Source: Oribacterium sinus (GTDB taxonomy: Bacteria; Bacillota; Clostridia; Lachnospirales; Lachnospiraceae). Taken from it: DNA of 64,000 nt. Below, in pieces: positions 25,324 through 34,404 of the stretch. Location of the stretch: the NCBI RefSeq assembly GCF_014202695.1, contig NZ_JACHHH010000002.1, positions 1 through 64,000 of the forward strand, in the 5' to 3' direction. The stretch's first letter is position 1. Every line of letters begins with the position of its first letter. The notes below the pieces were generated by a model. That model was not told the origin of the DNA and made no database searches. It was given only the letters and a program-made list of their open reading frames with translations. Both the position numbers and the translations under genes were made by a program.

Positions 25324-26091
25324 CTACATTTCCAAAACCGATTCAATGCTGAGACGCAAGGCGATTTCCCGGGAACCAATACCGAAGGAACGCATATCGT
25401 GTTCCTCTACATTTGCCAAAGAATCTCCGGTGTAGAGCAGACTACCCCATTGAATATCCCGCATCTTTGCCACGGCTGCCAGGGCGGAACACTCCATTTC
25501 CACAACGGTACAACCTTCCGACTTTCTATATTCCACCTTTTCTTTGGTTTCCCGGAAAAATCCGTCGGTGGACCAGGTAATTACTTCTTCATAGGGCAAA
25601 TGATGGGAGCGCAGAACCTTTTCGATAGCCTTTCTTGGGGCTTCCTCTATGTTCACGAAGCGGGAGGGAGGAAGATAATGGTAGGAGGTGCCTTCGTCCC
25701 GCAGTGCTTTTTTCGGAACCAGAAAAACGCCTTCCTCCTTATGAACCAATACACCGCAGGAACCGCTGCTGATGACTTTTTTAACGCCATGGGCAATGAG
25801 CCAATCCAGAATCTGTGCGGCAGGGGCGGCACCTACAGGAGCCTGCACCAAGAGGAAGGGAATTCCATTTTCCTCCAATAAAAAAATGGGATATTGCATG
25901 GTGGCGGAGAGAAATTGGGTCAGTACCTTTCCGCCATGCTGTAAGGCATATTTTTCTATTGTGTCCTGTAAAAAGGCAAAAACGGCTCTCTCCGGAAAAT
26001 GCACATCCAGTGCTTCGTGACCCGGCTCTAAAACAGCACTGGGATCGGAATCAAATTCTAAGATGGGAATTTCGTGTTTTTGAATACTCAT
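25324..26091 (-). CDS. Nucleoside phosphorylase (uridine phosphorylase-like)
   Basis: Protein of 255 residues of the PNP/UDP phosphorylase family. Visible features are FLLVQAPVGAAPAAQILDWL and KKVISSGSCGVL, where the phosphate-binding Gly and Ser lie, and TVVEMECSALAAVAKM, the family's ribose-contact VEMEC motif. LYTGDSL follows. It cleaves nucleosides with phosphate to base and ribose 1-phosphate in the cytoplasm. It is monocistronic here. Its role fits nucleoside scavenging by the BMP-type ABC systems further along the window, but no shared regulation is seen. Confidence 0.88.
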   Translation of the reverse strand: MSIQKHEIPILEFDSDPSAVLEPGHEALDVHFPERAVFAFLQDTIEKYALQHGGKVLTQFLSATMQYPIFLLEENGIPFLLVQAPVGAAPAAQILDWLIAHGVKKVISSGSCGVLVHKEEGVFLVPKKALRDEGTSYHYLPPSRFVNIEEAPRKAIEKVLRSHHLPYEEVITWSTDGFFRETKEKVEYRKSEGCTVVEMECSALAAVAKMRDIQWGSLLYTGDSLANVEEHDMRSFGIGSREIALRLSIESVLEM

Positions 26092-26396
26092 TTTGGCCTC
26101 TATTTTTCTCTTTTTAAAAGGGTTTTATGGTAAAATAATAGCAATATTTTTTTATAAAGTCTTAGTATACATGGGAAAATAAGAGATTCGCAAGAAGGAA
26201 AATGCTAAGGGAATTTAAATATTTAAATTGTAATGGAAGCATACGTGTCTTGGATAGAAAAATATTTATCCGACTATAATACGGACTTTTATTATCAGTC
26301 TCGAGAGTATATTGCTTTGTGCTATAGAGAAGGGGAAATTGTGGAGTAGAAAAGGCTGTAGAGCGGAAAAGCTGTAGAGTAGAGGAGTGGGATAAT
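26092..26396 (+). other. Intergenic region with small frame and a tandem duplication
   Basis: This gap of 305 bp holds a possible 38-residue frame (26233-26349) and a duplicated AAAAGGCTGTAGAG/AAAAGCTGTAGAG (26350-26363/26367-26379). Nothing else is supported. Confidence 0.5.
26233..26349 (+). CDS. Possible 38-residue small protein
   Basis: The frame reads MEAYVSWIEKYLSDYNTDFY then YQSREYIALCYREGEIVE and a stop. The composition (Tyr, Glu, Arg) looks protein-like rather than random, but there is no clear ribosome site and no family match. It lies 47 bp upstream of the broken metallophosphoesterase and may be a remnant. Confidence 0.25.
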   Translation: MEAYVSWIEKYLSDYNTDFYYQSREYIALCYREGEIVE

Positions 26397-27110
26397 ATGA
26401 AAGTACTGGTCATACCGGATGTGCATTTAAAAACTTGGATATTTGATAAGGCGGAAAATGTCTTAAAGTCGGGTAAGGCAGATAGGGCAGTCTGTCTTAT
26501 GGATATGCCTGATGATTGGGATATGGAATTTCAGATTGATCGATACAGAGCAATCTACGACAGGGCTATTGCATTTGCCAAGGACTATCCGGATACCCTT
26601 TGGTGCTACGGAAACCATGACCTAAGCTATCCCTAGGGACGACTGGAAAGCGGCTATTCTCCTTATGCAGAGCGGACGGTGATGGAAAAACTGGAAGTGT
26701 TGGAAAACAGCCTGAAAAATTCCTCTCAGATAAACATTATGCATAGGATAGATCGAGTTTTGTTCTCCCATGCAGGCCTTAGCACGGAATTTGTAAAAAG
26801 CTTAAACAAGAAGCTTTTGGATGGGAATATAGACGAGGTTCTCCATTCGGTAAATACTGCTTCTCAGGATAAGCTATGGAATGATGAATCGCCCCTTTGG
26901 CTAAGAGCATTGGATGTACGGAGAAAGGCATTTCGAGGGGAAAAGTACAAGCAAGTTGTGGGTCATACTCCGGTGGAAAAAATTATGGAGCAGGGGGGAA
27001 TGATCTTTACAGATGTTTTCTCTACGGATAGGGAAGGTACGCAGATTGGGGAATCTACCATGGTGGTGATAGATTCCGAGACGGGGGAGTATGAGGTGGC
27101 AGAGGTCTAA
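26397..27110 (+). pseudogene. Metallophosphoesterase interrupted by an amber codon
   Basis: A calcineurin-like phosphoesterase reads VLVIPDVHLKTWIFDKAEN, with the metal ligands of PDVH, then LWCYGNHDLSYP; GNHD is the family motif. The codon after Pro (26634-26636) is TAG. The same frame continues GRLESGYSPYAERTVMEKL, with the His of RVLFSHAGL and the VGHTPVEKI motif, to 27110. Homologous proteins usually carry a Trp at this spot, so one TGG-to-TAG change explains the break. Total intact length would be about 237 residues. Either a recent pseudogene or a sequencing error. Confidence 0.8.
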
Positions 27111-27111
27111 G

Positions 27112-27311
27112 AAAAGGGCTATGAAAAATCAATACATGATGGATTTTTGACAATATAGTTCTGAAAGGGAGGCAATCTGAGCCCGCGGGTACTTGCGAAA
27201 AACAAAGGTACTGCAGTTTTTCGCTTAGTAACCCTACCCGTTGGGCGAGCTTAGCGAGAGCGTGCCTCAATTTCAGACCTATATTGTGAAGAAAATCAGT
27301 ATGATTTTCAT
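27112..27311 (+). repeat. MITE-like repeat, short copy (A)
   Basis: A 200-bp block with nested inverted ends: the core runs from CAATATAGTTCTGAAA (27151-27166) to its near-perfect inverse TTTCAGACCTATATTG (27271-27286), flanked by longer arms related to GCTATGAAAAATCA. Inside is CTGAGCCCG..GGTACTTG, then a hairpin GCGAAAAAC...GTTTTTCGC. The same parts occur in inverse order at 41973-42289. It starts 1 bp after the metallophosphoesterase stop and ends 9 bp before the convergent helicase gene, so it may also act as a terminator. Confidence 0.75.
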
Positions 27312-27320
27312 AGTATTTTC

Positions 27321-30300
27321 TTATCCGATGAGTACCTTGCCGGTTTGTTTTAAATACTTTTCCGGAATTGGTGTTTCCAACTGCCAGATAATACTCATGG
27401 GCTTACTGCCGGTATGAGAGATATACCGGGCTGGGCCAAGAAAGGTATAGGCTTCTGCCCCAAGGGCGTTTTTTTTCCATTCGCGAACGAATAAAAAGAC
27501 ATTTGTCCCCAGCGTTTTGTGCTGAATATAGCGCTTTCCGGTTTCGGAAGTATCGGAAGTGGCATTCTGGCTCTGCCAGTGAAAGAGCCTTTCGTTAAGG
27601 GAGTAGTCTTGGTACATGGTACTGGGAGAATACTCTTTATCAGATTTATTCAAAGTCACAAAAAGAAGATCCAGCTTTTTCTCCGGAAGCCATTTCACGC
27701 CCTCTCGAACCGTATTGGGCTTTTCAAAGTCTAAAGCCAATAAGATCTGATCTCTTGAATAGCTACAATGCACATCCAGTGGACAGTCCGGTATACATGA
27801 CAGGCTTTGATCCACAAAATCTATACTGTCTAAATTGAAGGAAAGTAAATCCAGTAACTCTCGAAGCATTGTGGGCGATTTCTGCAAATTGATTAAGTTC
27901 TCTTTATCCTCCGGGCTTTCCCAATCTATAAGCCTTTGAAATAAGGAGAAATAGAACATTCGGAAAAATCTGGCTTGCAGTTTAGGTAAAGATAAGAGGT
28001 AGTCAAAGCAATCTTCAGATGTTTTTTCCAAAAACATGGACAGAAATTCTTGTAAAAAATGAATCCAACGTCTGGAGTTTATGCTGCAAAGCTTTGGCAA
28101 GGCTTTCGTAATTAATTCTTCTAATGGTTCGGAAAAATTTGCCCATTGCTCTGCCTCTACGCAAAGTCTGGAAAAGGAGATTTTTCGGAGATAAATGTCT
28201 TTAGGGCTTAGATGAAAATGCTTTAAAAAATTGTCGTAGCTTAAAGGAAGTCCCGTATCTTCGCTGAAGGATTTTAATCTAAAGAGAAAACCATCTTTTC
28301 TATCAAAGTTTGCCCTTATATTCTCCAAGATGATTTTGCTGGCTACTTTCTCCAGTTGGATATAACAGTTTTGGGGAAGCGCAGTAAAGCCCTTCTGGAT
28401 TTCCTGACTAAGGTTATTCCTGTGATGAGACAGCAAGGCGGAAAACTTTTCTTCAAAGTTATATTTTTTATTGGCTTGTCCAATAAAGTCTAAAACAGTA
28501 AGACACTCTTTACCCGTGGAAAGACGCAGTCCACGTCCTAACTGCTGTAAGAAGACGGTTAAGGACTCTGTAGGACGGAGAAATAGAATCGTATCCACCT
28601 CCGGAATATCGATTCCTTCATTATATAAATCCACAACAAAAATAAATTGAATTTCGCCGGAAATCAAACGGCTTTTTGCAGTGTTACGTTCTTCTGTACC
28701 GGAACTTTTGGTTAAGGACAGACAGGCAATTCCATTCTTTTTAAAGTGACTTTCCATGAATTTTGCATGCTCTACTGAAACGCAAAAGCCAAGTCCATGA
28801 ACCGCGTGAATATCATTCACATAGCGATTAATACTGTTGATAATATGATTTGCTCTTTTTTCTGCACTACTGCTTTGTAGGGAGAAAATGTTACTAAGCT
28901 CTGTTTTATCATAGCCCCCTCTTACCCAATGCACATTGGATAAATCGATCTCATCAGAGATTCCGAAATACTGGAAGGGGCAGAGTAAGCCACGGTTAAT
29001 TGCTTCCGGAAGACGGATTTCAGCCGTGATTTTATTGTTAAAGTACTTTAAAATATCCTTTCCATCCATACGCTCCGGCGTGGCGGTAAGACCTAGAAGA
29101 ACTTTGGGTTGAAAATAACTTAATAAGTCCTGATAGCTGGGAGCTGCAGCATGGTGAAATTCATCCACGACAATATAATCATAATAATTAGGGGGCACTG
29201 CTTCTGTAAAGTTCTTCGAAGAAAAGGTTTGTATAGAGATAAAAAGATGATCTAAGGAATCCGGCATAAACTGCCCTACAAATAATGCCCCAAAATTAGA
29301 ATCCTTTAATACGTGCCGAAAGACAGCTAAGCTTTGCTTTAGGATTTCTTCTCTATGCACTACAAATAAAAGTCTGGGCTTTCTTGCGTCCTGCTTATTC
29401 CAAAAACGTCTATAGTCAAAGGCTGAAATCAAGGTTTTACCGGTACCTGTCGCAGAGACAATGAGGTTCTTATAATTTCCTCGAACTTCTCTTTCTGCAT
29501 TAATTTGATCTAAGATTTCCAGCTGGTGGGGATAAGGATTTAAGTCAAAGAGAAAGCTGTCATCAGAAAAGGAAGACTGCCCTGTTTTTCCTAATTGAAG
29601 TGCGGCTTTTAACTTTTTCTTATCTTCTTCGTTATTAGTATAGGAAATAAAACTTGCATTATTCCAATAGCTGTCAAAAATTGTCTCCATCTTCTTGAGA
29701 ATAAAAGGCATATCTTTGGCGGTCAGTTTGACGTTCCATTCTAAACCTTCATCAAGAGCCGCAGAGGATAGATTGGAGGATCCTATATAGGCGGTTGTAA
29801 AGCCGCTTTCTCTGTAAAAGATATAAGACTTTGCATGTAGTCGTTTTCTTTCAATATCATAAGAAATTCTTATTTCCGTATTTGGTAAGTTACAAAGCTG
29901 TTCAATAGCCTTGGCATCACTGGCTCCCATATAGGAAGTGGTGATAATGCGAAGCTTTCCTCCATTTTCCGTAAACTCTCGTAAAGTATCCCGAATTAGA
30001 TTTAAACCGCTCATTTTGATAAAAGAAACCAAGAAATCAATTCGGTCAGCTGATGCAATTTCCTTTTTTAATTCGGAAAAAAGGGAAGGCTCATTTTGTG
30101 AGCCGGTAAAAAGACTGCTCTGGGAAATCGGACTTTCAGGACGAAGTAGATCCTTTGCACTTTTCATACCAAGCTTTAGAAGCGGATTTTCGGAATGGGT
30201 AGCGGAAAGTACGGCAAGGAGCTGTTCTCCTTCCGTACCAACAGACAATGGAGAAATATCCTCTCCCTCTGCGGAAAGGAGCGCAATGATTTTATTAATC

Positions 30301-30500
30301 ACTTGAATTTTAGCAGTAGTATTCTGATCTGATAGCTGCTCCAGGTTGCTTCGAATAATATCACTACAGTACTGTGCGAGTATAGTGGAGGCTTCCGCTT
30401 CATCGATTTTCACAATGTTCTTTTCTGCTTCAGAAAGATCAGATAATTCTTTTTGAATGGCTAAGTTGATTAGTTGTTCATAAATTCCGGGCTTCAGCAT
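27321..30500 (-). CDS. PLD-domain SF2 helicase with DUF3427 C-terminus
   Basis: Large cytoplasmic protein of 1059 residues. The N-terminal third contains a phospholipase-D-like nuclease domain (HxK in RLHAKSYIFY near residue 217; TAYIGSSNLSSAAL following). A superfamily-2 helicase core has Walker A SATGTGKT (about 347-354), the DEFHH box (about 445), LGLTATPERMDG (about 475), and motif VI QQLGRGLRLS near 656. The C-terminal 200 residues resemble DUF3427. AGAGG precedes ATG. Such PLD-helicase-DUF3427 proteins resemble restriction or repair factors and some lie in defence islands; a HigBA operon sits just upstream. No methylase is nearby. Confidence 0.85.
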   Translation of the reverse strand: MLKPGIYEQLINLAIQKELSDLSEAEKNIVKIDEAEASTILAQYCSDIIRSNLEQLSDQNTTAKIQVINKIIALLSAEGEDISPLSVGTEGEQLLAVLSATHSENPLLKLGMKSAKDLLRPESPISQSSLFTGSQNEPSLFSELKKEIASADRIDFLVSFIKMSGLNLIRDTLREFTENGGKLRIITTSYMGASDAKAIEQLCNLPNTEIRISYDIERKRLHAKSYIFYRESGFTTAYIGSSNLSSAALDEGLEWNVKLTAKDMPFILKKMETIFDSYWNNASFISYTNNEEDKKKLKAALQLGKTGQSSFSDDSFLFDLNPYPHQLEILDQINAEREVRGNYKNLIVSATGTGKTLISAFDYRRFWNKQDARKPRLLFVVHREEILKQSLAVFRHVLKDSNFGALFVGQFMPDSLDHLFISIQTFSSKNFTEAVPPNYYDYIVVDEFHHAAAPSYQDLLSYFQPKVLLGLTATPERMDGKDILKYFNNKITAEIRLPEAINRGLLCPFQYFGISDEIDLSNVHWVRGGYDKTELSNIFSLQSSSAEKRANHIINSINRYVNDIHAVHGLGFCVSVEHAKFMESHFKKNGIACLSLTKSSGTEERNTAKSRLISGEIQFIFVVDLYNEGIDIPEVDTILFLRPTESLTVFLQQLGRGLRLSTGKECLTVLDFIGQANKKYNFEEKFSALLSHHRNNLSQEIQKGFTALPQNCYIQLEKVASKIILENIRANFDRKDGFLFRLKSFSEDTGLPLSYDNFLKHFHLSPKDIYLRKISFSRLCVEAEQWANFSEPLEELITKALPKLCSINSRRWIHFLQEFLSMFLEKTSEDCFDYLLSLPKLQARFFRMFYFSLFQRLIDWESPEDKENLINLQKSPTMLRELLDLLSFNLDSIDFVDQSLSCIPDCPLDVHCSYSRDQILLALDFEKPNTVREGVKWLPEKKLDLLFVTLNKSDKEYSPSTMYQDYSLNERLFHWQSQNATSDTSETGKRYIQHKTLGTNVFLFVREWKKNALGAEAYTFLGPARYISHTGSKPMSIIWQLETPIPEKYLKQTGKVLIG

Positions 30501-30832
30501 AAGTTCATCCTCTTGAATTAAGTACTTGTATTCTTAACGAGTATCCCTCATGAAGCATGTGGGATTCCGTTTTGTTTGTATTTTTTACAGAATGAGATCA
30601 TTATGGCAGCTTCTTTAGAGGAAGTAAATAAGTTATGGGAGGATTTTGAAAAACTAAAGAATCATTCTAAATCCTTTAAAATATAAAGTATCTATGCTTT
30701 GCTCATAAAGCTTAATACAGTCCGTTCTTGCAATTTAAATTTACCTTCAAGGTAAATTTAAATTGACCAAGCTGTTTATTTATAGTAATATAAATTTACC
30801 TAAAAGGTTAATTGCAAGGAAGAGGTGATGCC
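30501..30832 (+). other. Divergent intergenic region with tiny frame and operators
   Basis: This 332-bp gap separates the helicase gene from the HigB-type gene. It holds a 27-residue frame (30603-30686; MAASLEEVNKLWEDFEKLKN then HSKSFKI) with no good ribosome site, which I do not claim as a gene, and the two palindromic operators at 30731-30813. Confidence 0.45.
30731..30813 (+). promoter_or_regulatory. Paired palindromic operators of the HigBA operon
   Basis: A perfect 17-bp inverted repeat with a 1-nt centre (CAATTTAAATTTACCTT / C / its inverse, 30731-30765) is followed 27 bp later by a second related site, AATTTACCT-AA-AGGTTAATT (about 30793-30813). The shared core is TTACCT-N-AAGGTAA. 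Two such sites around the promoter are expected for autoregulation by the HigA-type antitoxin. Confidence 0.75.
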
Positions 30833-31129
30833 TTGGAAGTTACGTACAAAACAAATAAAATAAAGAAAATTTGTACGGATGCTAAAGTTTCAGATCGAAC
30901 TTATGGAAATGAAATGTCTGAAAAAATACAGATGCGTATAGCGGAAATAGAAGCTGCAGACACTGTGGAAGAGATGATTAAATTCCATATTGGTAGATGC
31001 CATCCATTGACGAATAACCGCAAAGGGCAATATGCAGTAGATTTAGTCCATCCGTATAGAATGGTATTTGAAAAACACGGTAATAAGATACAGGTAGCCC
31101 ATATTATGGAAATAGTGGATTACCATTAG
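30833..31129 (+). CDS. higB: HigB-type toxin (RelE/ParE superfamily)
   Basis: Protein of 98 residues. The best start is TTG at 30833, with AGAGGTGA 4-5 nt upstream; the nearby ATG is out of frame, and the earlier TTG at 30812 lacks a site. It reads EVTYKTNKIKKICTDAKVSD, then MRIAEIEAADTVEEMIKF and KGQYAVDLVHPYRMVFEK, matching the HigB/killer-protein group. The toxin gene precedes the antitoxin gene, as is usual for higBA. Expected activity is ribosome-linked mRNA cleavage. Confidence 0.82.
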   Translation: MEVTYKTNKIKKICTDAKVSDRTYGNEMSEKIQMRIAEIEAADTVEEMIKFHIGRCHPLTNNRKGQYAVDLVHPYRMVFEKHGNKIQVAHIMEIVDYH

Positions 31130-31158
31130 AAAAGTAAAATGGAATAGGGGGTAGCACT

Positions 31159-32211
31159 ATGGTGAGAAGTCGTAGCATTATTGCAACACCACCTGGAGCG
31201 ACAATTAAGGAACAGCTCAATGACAGAGGAATGAGTCAGAAAGAGTTTGCTGTAAGAATGGATATGTCTGAAAAGCATATCAGTAAGCTTATAAATGGGG
31301 AGGTACAGTTGACTCCGGAGGTTGCTGTTAGGTTGGAGGTGGTGCTTGGAGCACCTGCAAAGTTTTGGAATAGTTTAGAGGCGATATACAGGGAAAAATT
31401 AATCAAAGCTGAAGCTGAAAATGCTGTGGATAAGGATGAAGAGATAGCTAAAAAATTGCCTTATAATGAGATGGCTAAATATGAATGGGTTCCAGAAACG
31501 AGAGTATTAAAGGAAAAAGTATTAAATCTTAGAAAATTTTTTGAGGTTGTGGAACTTTCACTGCTAGAAAATATTCAGATAACAAGAATTGCATGTAGAA
31601 GGTTGGCGATAACAGAAAAGAGTGATTTAGCCTTGTTGGCTTGGGCGCAAGAAGCAAGGATAGAGGCCAGAGATATTGAAACGGCCCTCATTAATGTTAA
31701 GGGTCTAGTGAATATTATTCCTAAAATCAGATTGATGACAGTTATGAAAGCGAAAGATTTCTGTCCAAAGCTTAAAAGTATGCTTGCAGAGTGCGGAATT
31801 GCACTTGTTTTTTTGCCGCATTTACAAGGCTCATTTTTACAAGGAGCTTCCTTTATGGACGGGAAGAAGATTGTTGTAGGATTAACTGCGAGAGGAAAAG
31901 ACGCGGATAAGTTTTGGTTCAGTCTATTTCATGAACTAGCGCATATCGTTTTAGGACATATAAGTCAATTGAATGGAACATCAGAGGATGATGAGAAAGC
32001 TGCAAATTCTTGGGCCAGCGATACATTAATTCCGAACAAAGAATTTGATGAATTTGTTGACCATAAGAGCTTTTCAGTATTAAGCATACGCGAGTTTGCT
32101 AAGAAGCAAGGCATTGCACCCGGGATTGTGGTTGGAAGATTACAAAACGAAGGATGCATTAAGCATAATATGTTGAATGAATTAAAGAATCATTATAAAG
32201 TCGTTGTATAG
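31159..32211 (+). CDS. higA: HigA-type antitoxin fused to an ImmA/IrrE metallopeptidase
   Basis: Protein of 350 residues. The N-terminal HTH (about 13-70, TIKEQLNDRGMSQKEFAVRM, DMSEKHISKLINGEV) is HigA-like and would bind the operators upstream. The C-terminal half has an ImmA/IrrE zinc-peptidase domain with the HExxH motif FHELAHIVLGH near residue 258. Ordinary HigA is about 90-110 residues, so this is the long 'antitoxin with protease' type. The peptidase could cleave its own regulator half or the toxin under stress, as ImmA cuts ImmR in mobile elements; that is inference. It follows higB by 29 bp. Confidence 0.85.
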   Translation: MVRSRSIIATPPGATIKEQLNDRGMSQKEFAVRMDMSEKHISKLINGEVQLTPEVAVRLEVVLGAPAKFWNSLEAIYREKLIKAEAENAVDKDEEIAKKLPYNEMAKYEWVPETRVLKEKVLNLRKFFEVVELSLLENIQITRIACRRLAITEKSDLALLAWAQEARIEARDIETALINVKGLVNIIPKIRLMTVMKAKDFCPKLKSMLAECGIALVFLPHLQGSFLQGASFMDGKKIVVGLTARGKDADKFWFSLFHELAHIVLGHISQLNGTSEDDEKAANSWASDTLIPNKEFDEFVDHKSFSVLSIREFAKKQGIAPGIVVGRLQNEGCIKHNMLNELKNHYKVVV

Positions 32212-32310
32212 TTTTTAAGAGAAGGCTATAAAATTCCTTCTCGGGATTATACTTTTAATAAAATACTATTGTCGGGTATTGTGGAAGAAAATAGGTATGC
32301 GGAGGGAAAT

Positions 32311-33558
32311 ATGACAACAGCAAACCTTTGGAATCGAAATTTCAGCTTGGTGATTCTTGCGTCTACGATGGGTACTATCGGGGGAATTGCAGGAGGTTTT
32401 GCGCTGGCATTCCTGGTTTTCGATGAAACCGGGAGCACTTTGGCATCCGCTCTGATTCTCGCAATACAGCTTCTTCCCTTCCTGTTTATTCCTATCGTCA
32501 TTGCGCCTATTATGGATCGGCTTCCGAGAAAGACTTTTCTGGTCATGGGAGATGTTGCAAATTCCTTTTTGATTTTCGGCATGGGACTATGGCTATTGTT
32601 TTTTGACTTTTCCTACATTGGGTATCTCGCGCTGTCTTTGCTTCTGGCCTGTCTCGGATCGGTAGACGAGTTGGCCTTCACCAGTATTTATCCGGAGCTT
32701 ATCCCGAAGGGCGCGGAGCAAAAGGGTTACGCGGTATCTTCCATGCTTTATCCGGTTTTAACGGTGATTATGACCCCGTTTGCTGCGGTACTTTTGGACA
32801 CGTTCGGTGTGGCATGGATTCTGATTGCGCAGGGCGGACTATCGCTTCTTGCCGCTATTACGGAGAGTTTTATTCGTTTGGATGAAACGGAACGGCATCA
32901 TTCCGAACCCTATTCTCTTAAGGCATGGGGCTCGGACATACGGGAGGCGGTACAGTATTTAAAGAAAGAACGCGGCCTTTTGAGTCTTTATGAATATATG
33001 GCGGTGAGCAATGGTGTTACCTGTGCCTATTCTCCCCTTCTCATCGCTTTTTTCCGTACTTTTCCGGGATTCACGGCGGCAATGTATGCCGCATTTTCCG
33101 TGGTGGAGTTTATAGGAAGGTCCATCGGCAGTGCATTACAATATCGAATTAAAATTCCGGATAAGAAAAAGTTCGGTTTCGTGTTTTTTGTCTATCAAAC
33201 ATATTCCGCGATGGACATGTGTTTGCTCTGGCTTCCTTATCCTTTGATGCTTGTGAATAGAGGAATATGCGGTTTTCTCGGGAGCAACAGCGCCATCATA
33301 AGAAATGCAGCCGTACAGAGGTATATTCCGGAGAGACTCCGGTCTCGAGTCAATGCTTTCGAAGGAGTTCTGGTTACAGCCGGCTGCAGTGCATTTTCTT
33401 TGGTGATGGGCTTTCTCGGAGAGATTCTGGATTATCGGTGGTGCATTACGATTGGCGGAACGTTCACCTTACTGGCCGGTTTTGTTCTGATTTTAGTCAG
33501 GCAAAAAGAGGTTCGCAGGCTCTATGAGCCGGATATCAGTGAGGGGACTGGAAATTAG
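32311..33558 (+). CDS. Major facilitator superfamily transporter
   Basis: Protein of about 415 residues with about 12 hydrophobic segments. The frame opens at TTG 32269, but ATG 32311 has GGAGGG 4-5 nt upstream and starts MTTANLWNRNFSLVILASTM. The loop after helix 2 is MDRLPRKTFLVMGDVANS, the MFS motif A region (DRLPRK). Drug or metabolite efflux of the MFS_1/MFS_3 type is likely. The substrate cannot be inferred. The gene is monocistronic. Confidence 0.85.
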   Translation: MTTANLWNRNFSLVILASTMGTIGGIAGGFALAFLVFDETGSTLASALILAIQLLPFLFIPIVIAPIMDRLPRKTFLVMGDVANSFLIFGMGLWLLFFDFSYIGYLALSLLLACLGSVDELAFTSIYPELIPKGAEQKGYAVSSMLYPVLTVIMTPFAAVLLDTFGVAWILIAQGGLSLLAAITESFIRLDETERHHSEPYSLKAWGSDIREAVQYLKKERGLLSLYEYMAVSNGVTCAYSPLLIAFFRTFPGFTAAMYAAFSVVEFIGRSIGSALQYRIKIPDKKKFGFVFFVYQTYSAMDMCLLWLPYPLMLVNRGICGFLGSNSAIIRNAAVQRYIPERLRSRVNAFEGVLVTAGCSAFSLVMGFLGEILDYRWCITIGGTFTLLAGFVLILVRQKEVRRLYEPDISEGTGN

Positions 33559-33644
33559 GGACGTTTTAAATTCGGCCCAAAGCAATTTCCAATAAGGCTA
33601 CAAATTGTAATTTCAAGTGCTCTTCTTGAAGAATTCTCTTGTTA

Positions 33645-34388
33645 TCATACATCACCAACCTTCAGCTCGATGTTCGTTTTATTTTGAAGGAATTCCCGTA
33701 GTTCTCTTTCTTTGTTTCTGCGTCGTGCGTACCGAAACATTTTTACTTGATCGACTTCGTATAATGAAAAAATAGCCTCCAAAGCCGCCGGATAATCTCC
33801 GAAAGAGAGCATGTCCTTTAGCCGCTTGTTAGCAAATAAATCAACTATCAGTTTTTCAATTGCCAGTTGATGCTGATTATTCCTTCCTTTTGGAGATTCA
33901 CTAATTAGGCGATTGATGATTATGCTGTTATCGATGCCATAGCGAAGAATCTGTTTTAAATCAGGTTTTAGAAGTACTTTTCCCGCAAATTCAGATACTA
34001 TTCGCTCGAATACAAATTCGCATCCGTCCTTTTCTACCTCAAGGAAGATGTAATTGCGGCCAATCTGATGATTGAGAAATTCATTCAGCCAGCTGAATTC
34101 CCAAATTCTGTATTCAATCAAAGGAAATTCCTCATCCATAATAGAAATTATTTGCAAGGAAATATCGGAGTATTGATTTTCATATTTTATCGTATTCGCT
34201 GAATCTATGACTTTTCTATATTGGTTTCGTCCGATATGTTCGAGTTTTGAATTTTCAATCATGTATGAAAGTAATCCTTTAAGTTGCCCTTCACGAAAAA
34301 GAGGATCGCTTTTTTGTGCCAGCTTTAAGATATCCTGTCTTGAAATGGTATAGTCAGGCAACGTATCCCTAAGTAAATAATCCTTCAT
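33645..34388 (-). CDS. DUF6577/AbiEi-like protein
   Basis: Protein of 247 residues without membrane segments. The N-terminus (LPDYTISRQDILKLAQKSDP, YMIENSKLEHIGRNQYRKVI) looks like a winged helix. The rest (VEKDGCEFVFERIVSEFAGK, KGRNNQHQLAIEKLIVDLFA) resembles DUF6577 proteins, which I recall beside AbiEii-type nucleotidyltransferases as possible antitoxins. No nucleotidyltransferase follows here. Two large palindromes flank its promoter (34405-34513), which fits an autoregulator. Family assignment is tentative. Confidence 0.55.
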   Translation of the reverse strand: MKDYLLRDTLPDYTISRQDILKLAQKSDPLFREGQLKGLLSYMIENSKLEHIGRNQYRKVIDSANTIKYENQYSDISLQIISIMDEEFPLIEYRIWEFSWLNEFLNHQIGRNYIFLEVEKDGCEFVFERIVSEFAGKVLLKPDLKQILRYGIDNSIIINRLISESPKGRNNQHQLAIEKLIVDLFANKRLKDMLSFGDYPAALEAIFSLYEVDQVKMFRYARRRNKERELREFLQNKTNIELKVGDV

Positions 34389-34404
34389 TCAGACCTCTTT
34401 TCTA

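Noticed and set aside
25246-25881. 211-residue plus-strand frame
   Set aside because: It is the antisense shadow of the nucleoside phosphorylase gene, which has clear family motifs.
26634-26636. TAG as pyrrolysine or programmed readthrough codon
   Set aside because: Nothing in the window suggests a pyrrolysine system and the protein family has no such residue; a plain nonsense change is simpler.
30603-30686. 27-residue frame before the HigB-type gene
   Set aside because: There is no convincing ribosome site and no family match; recorded only in the intergenic entry.
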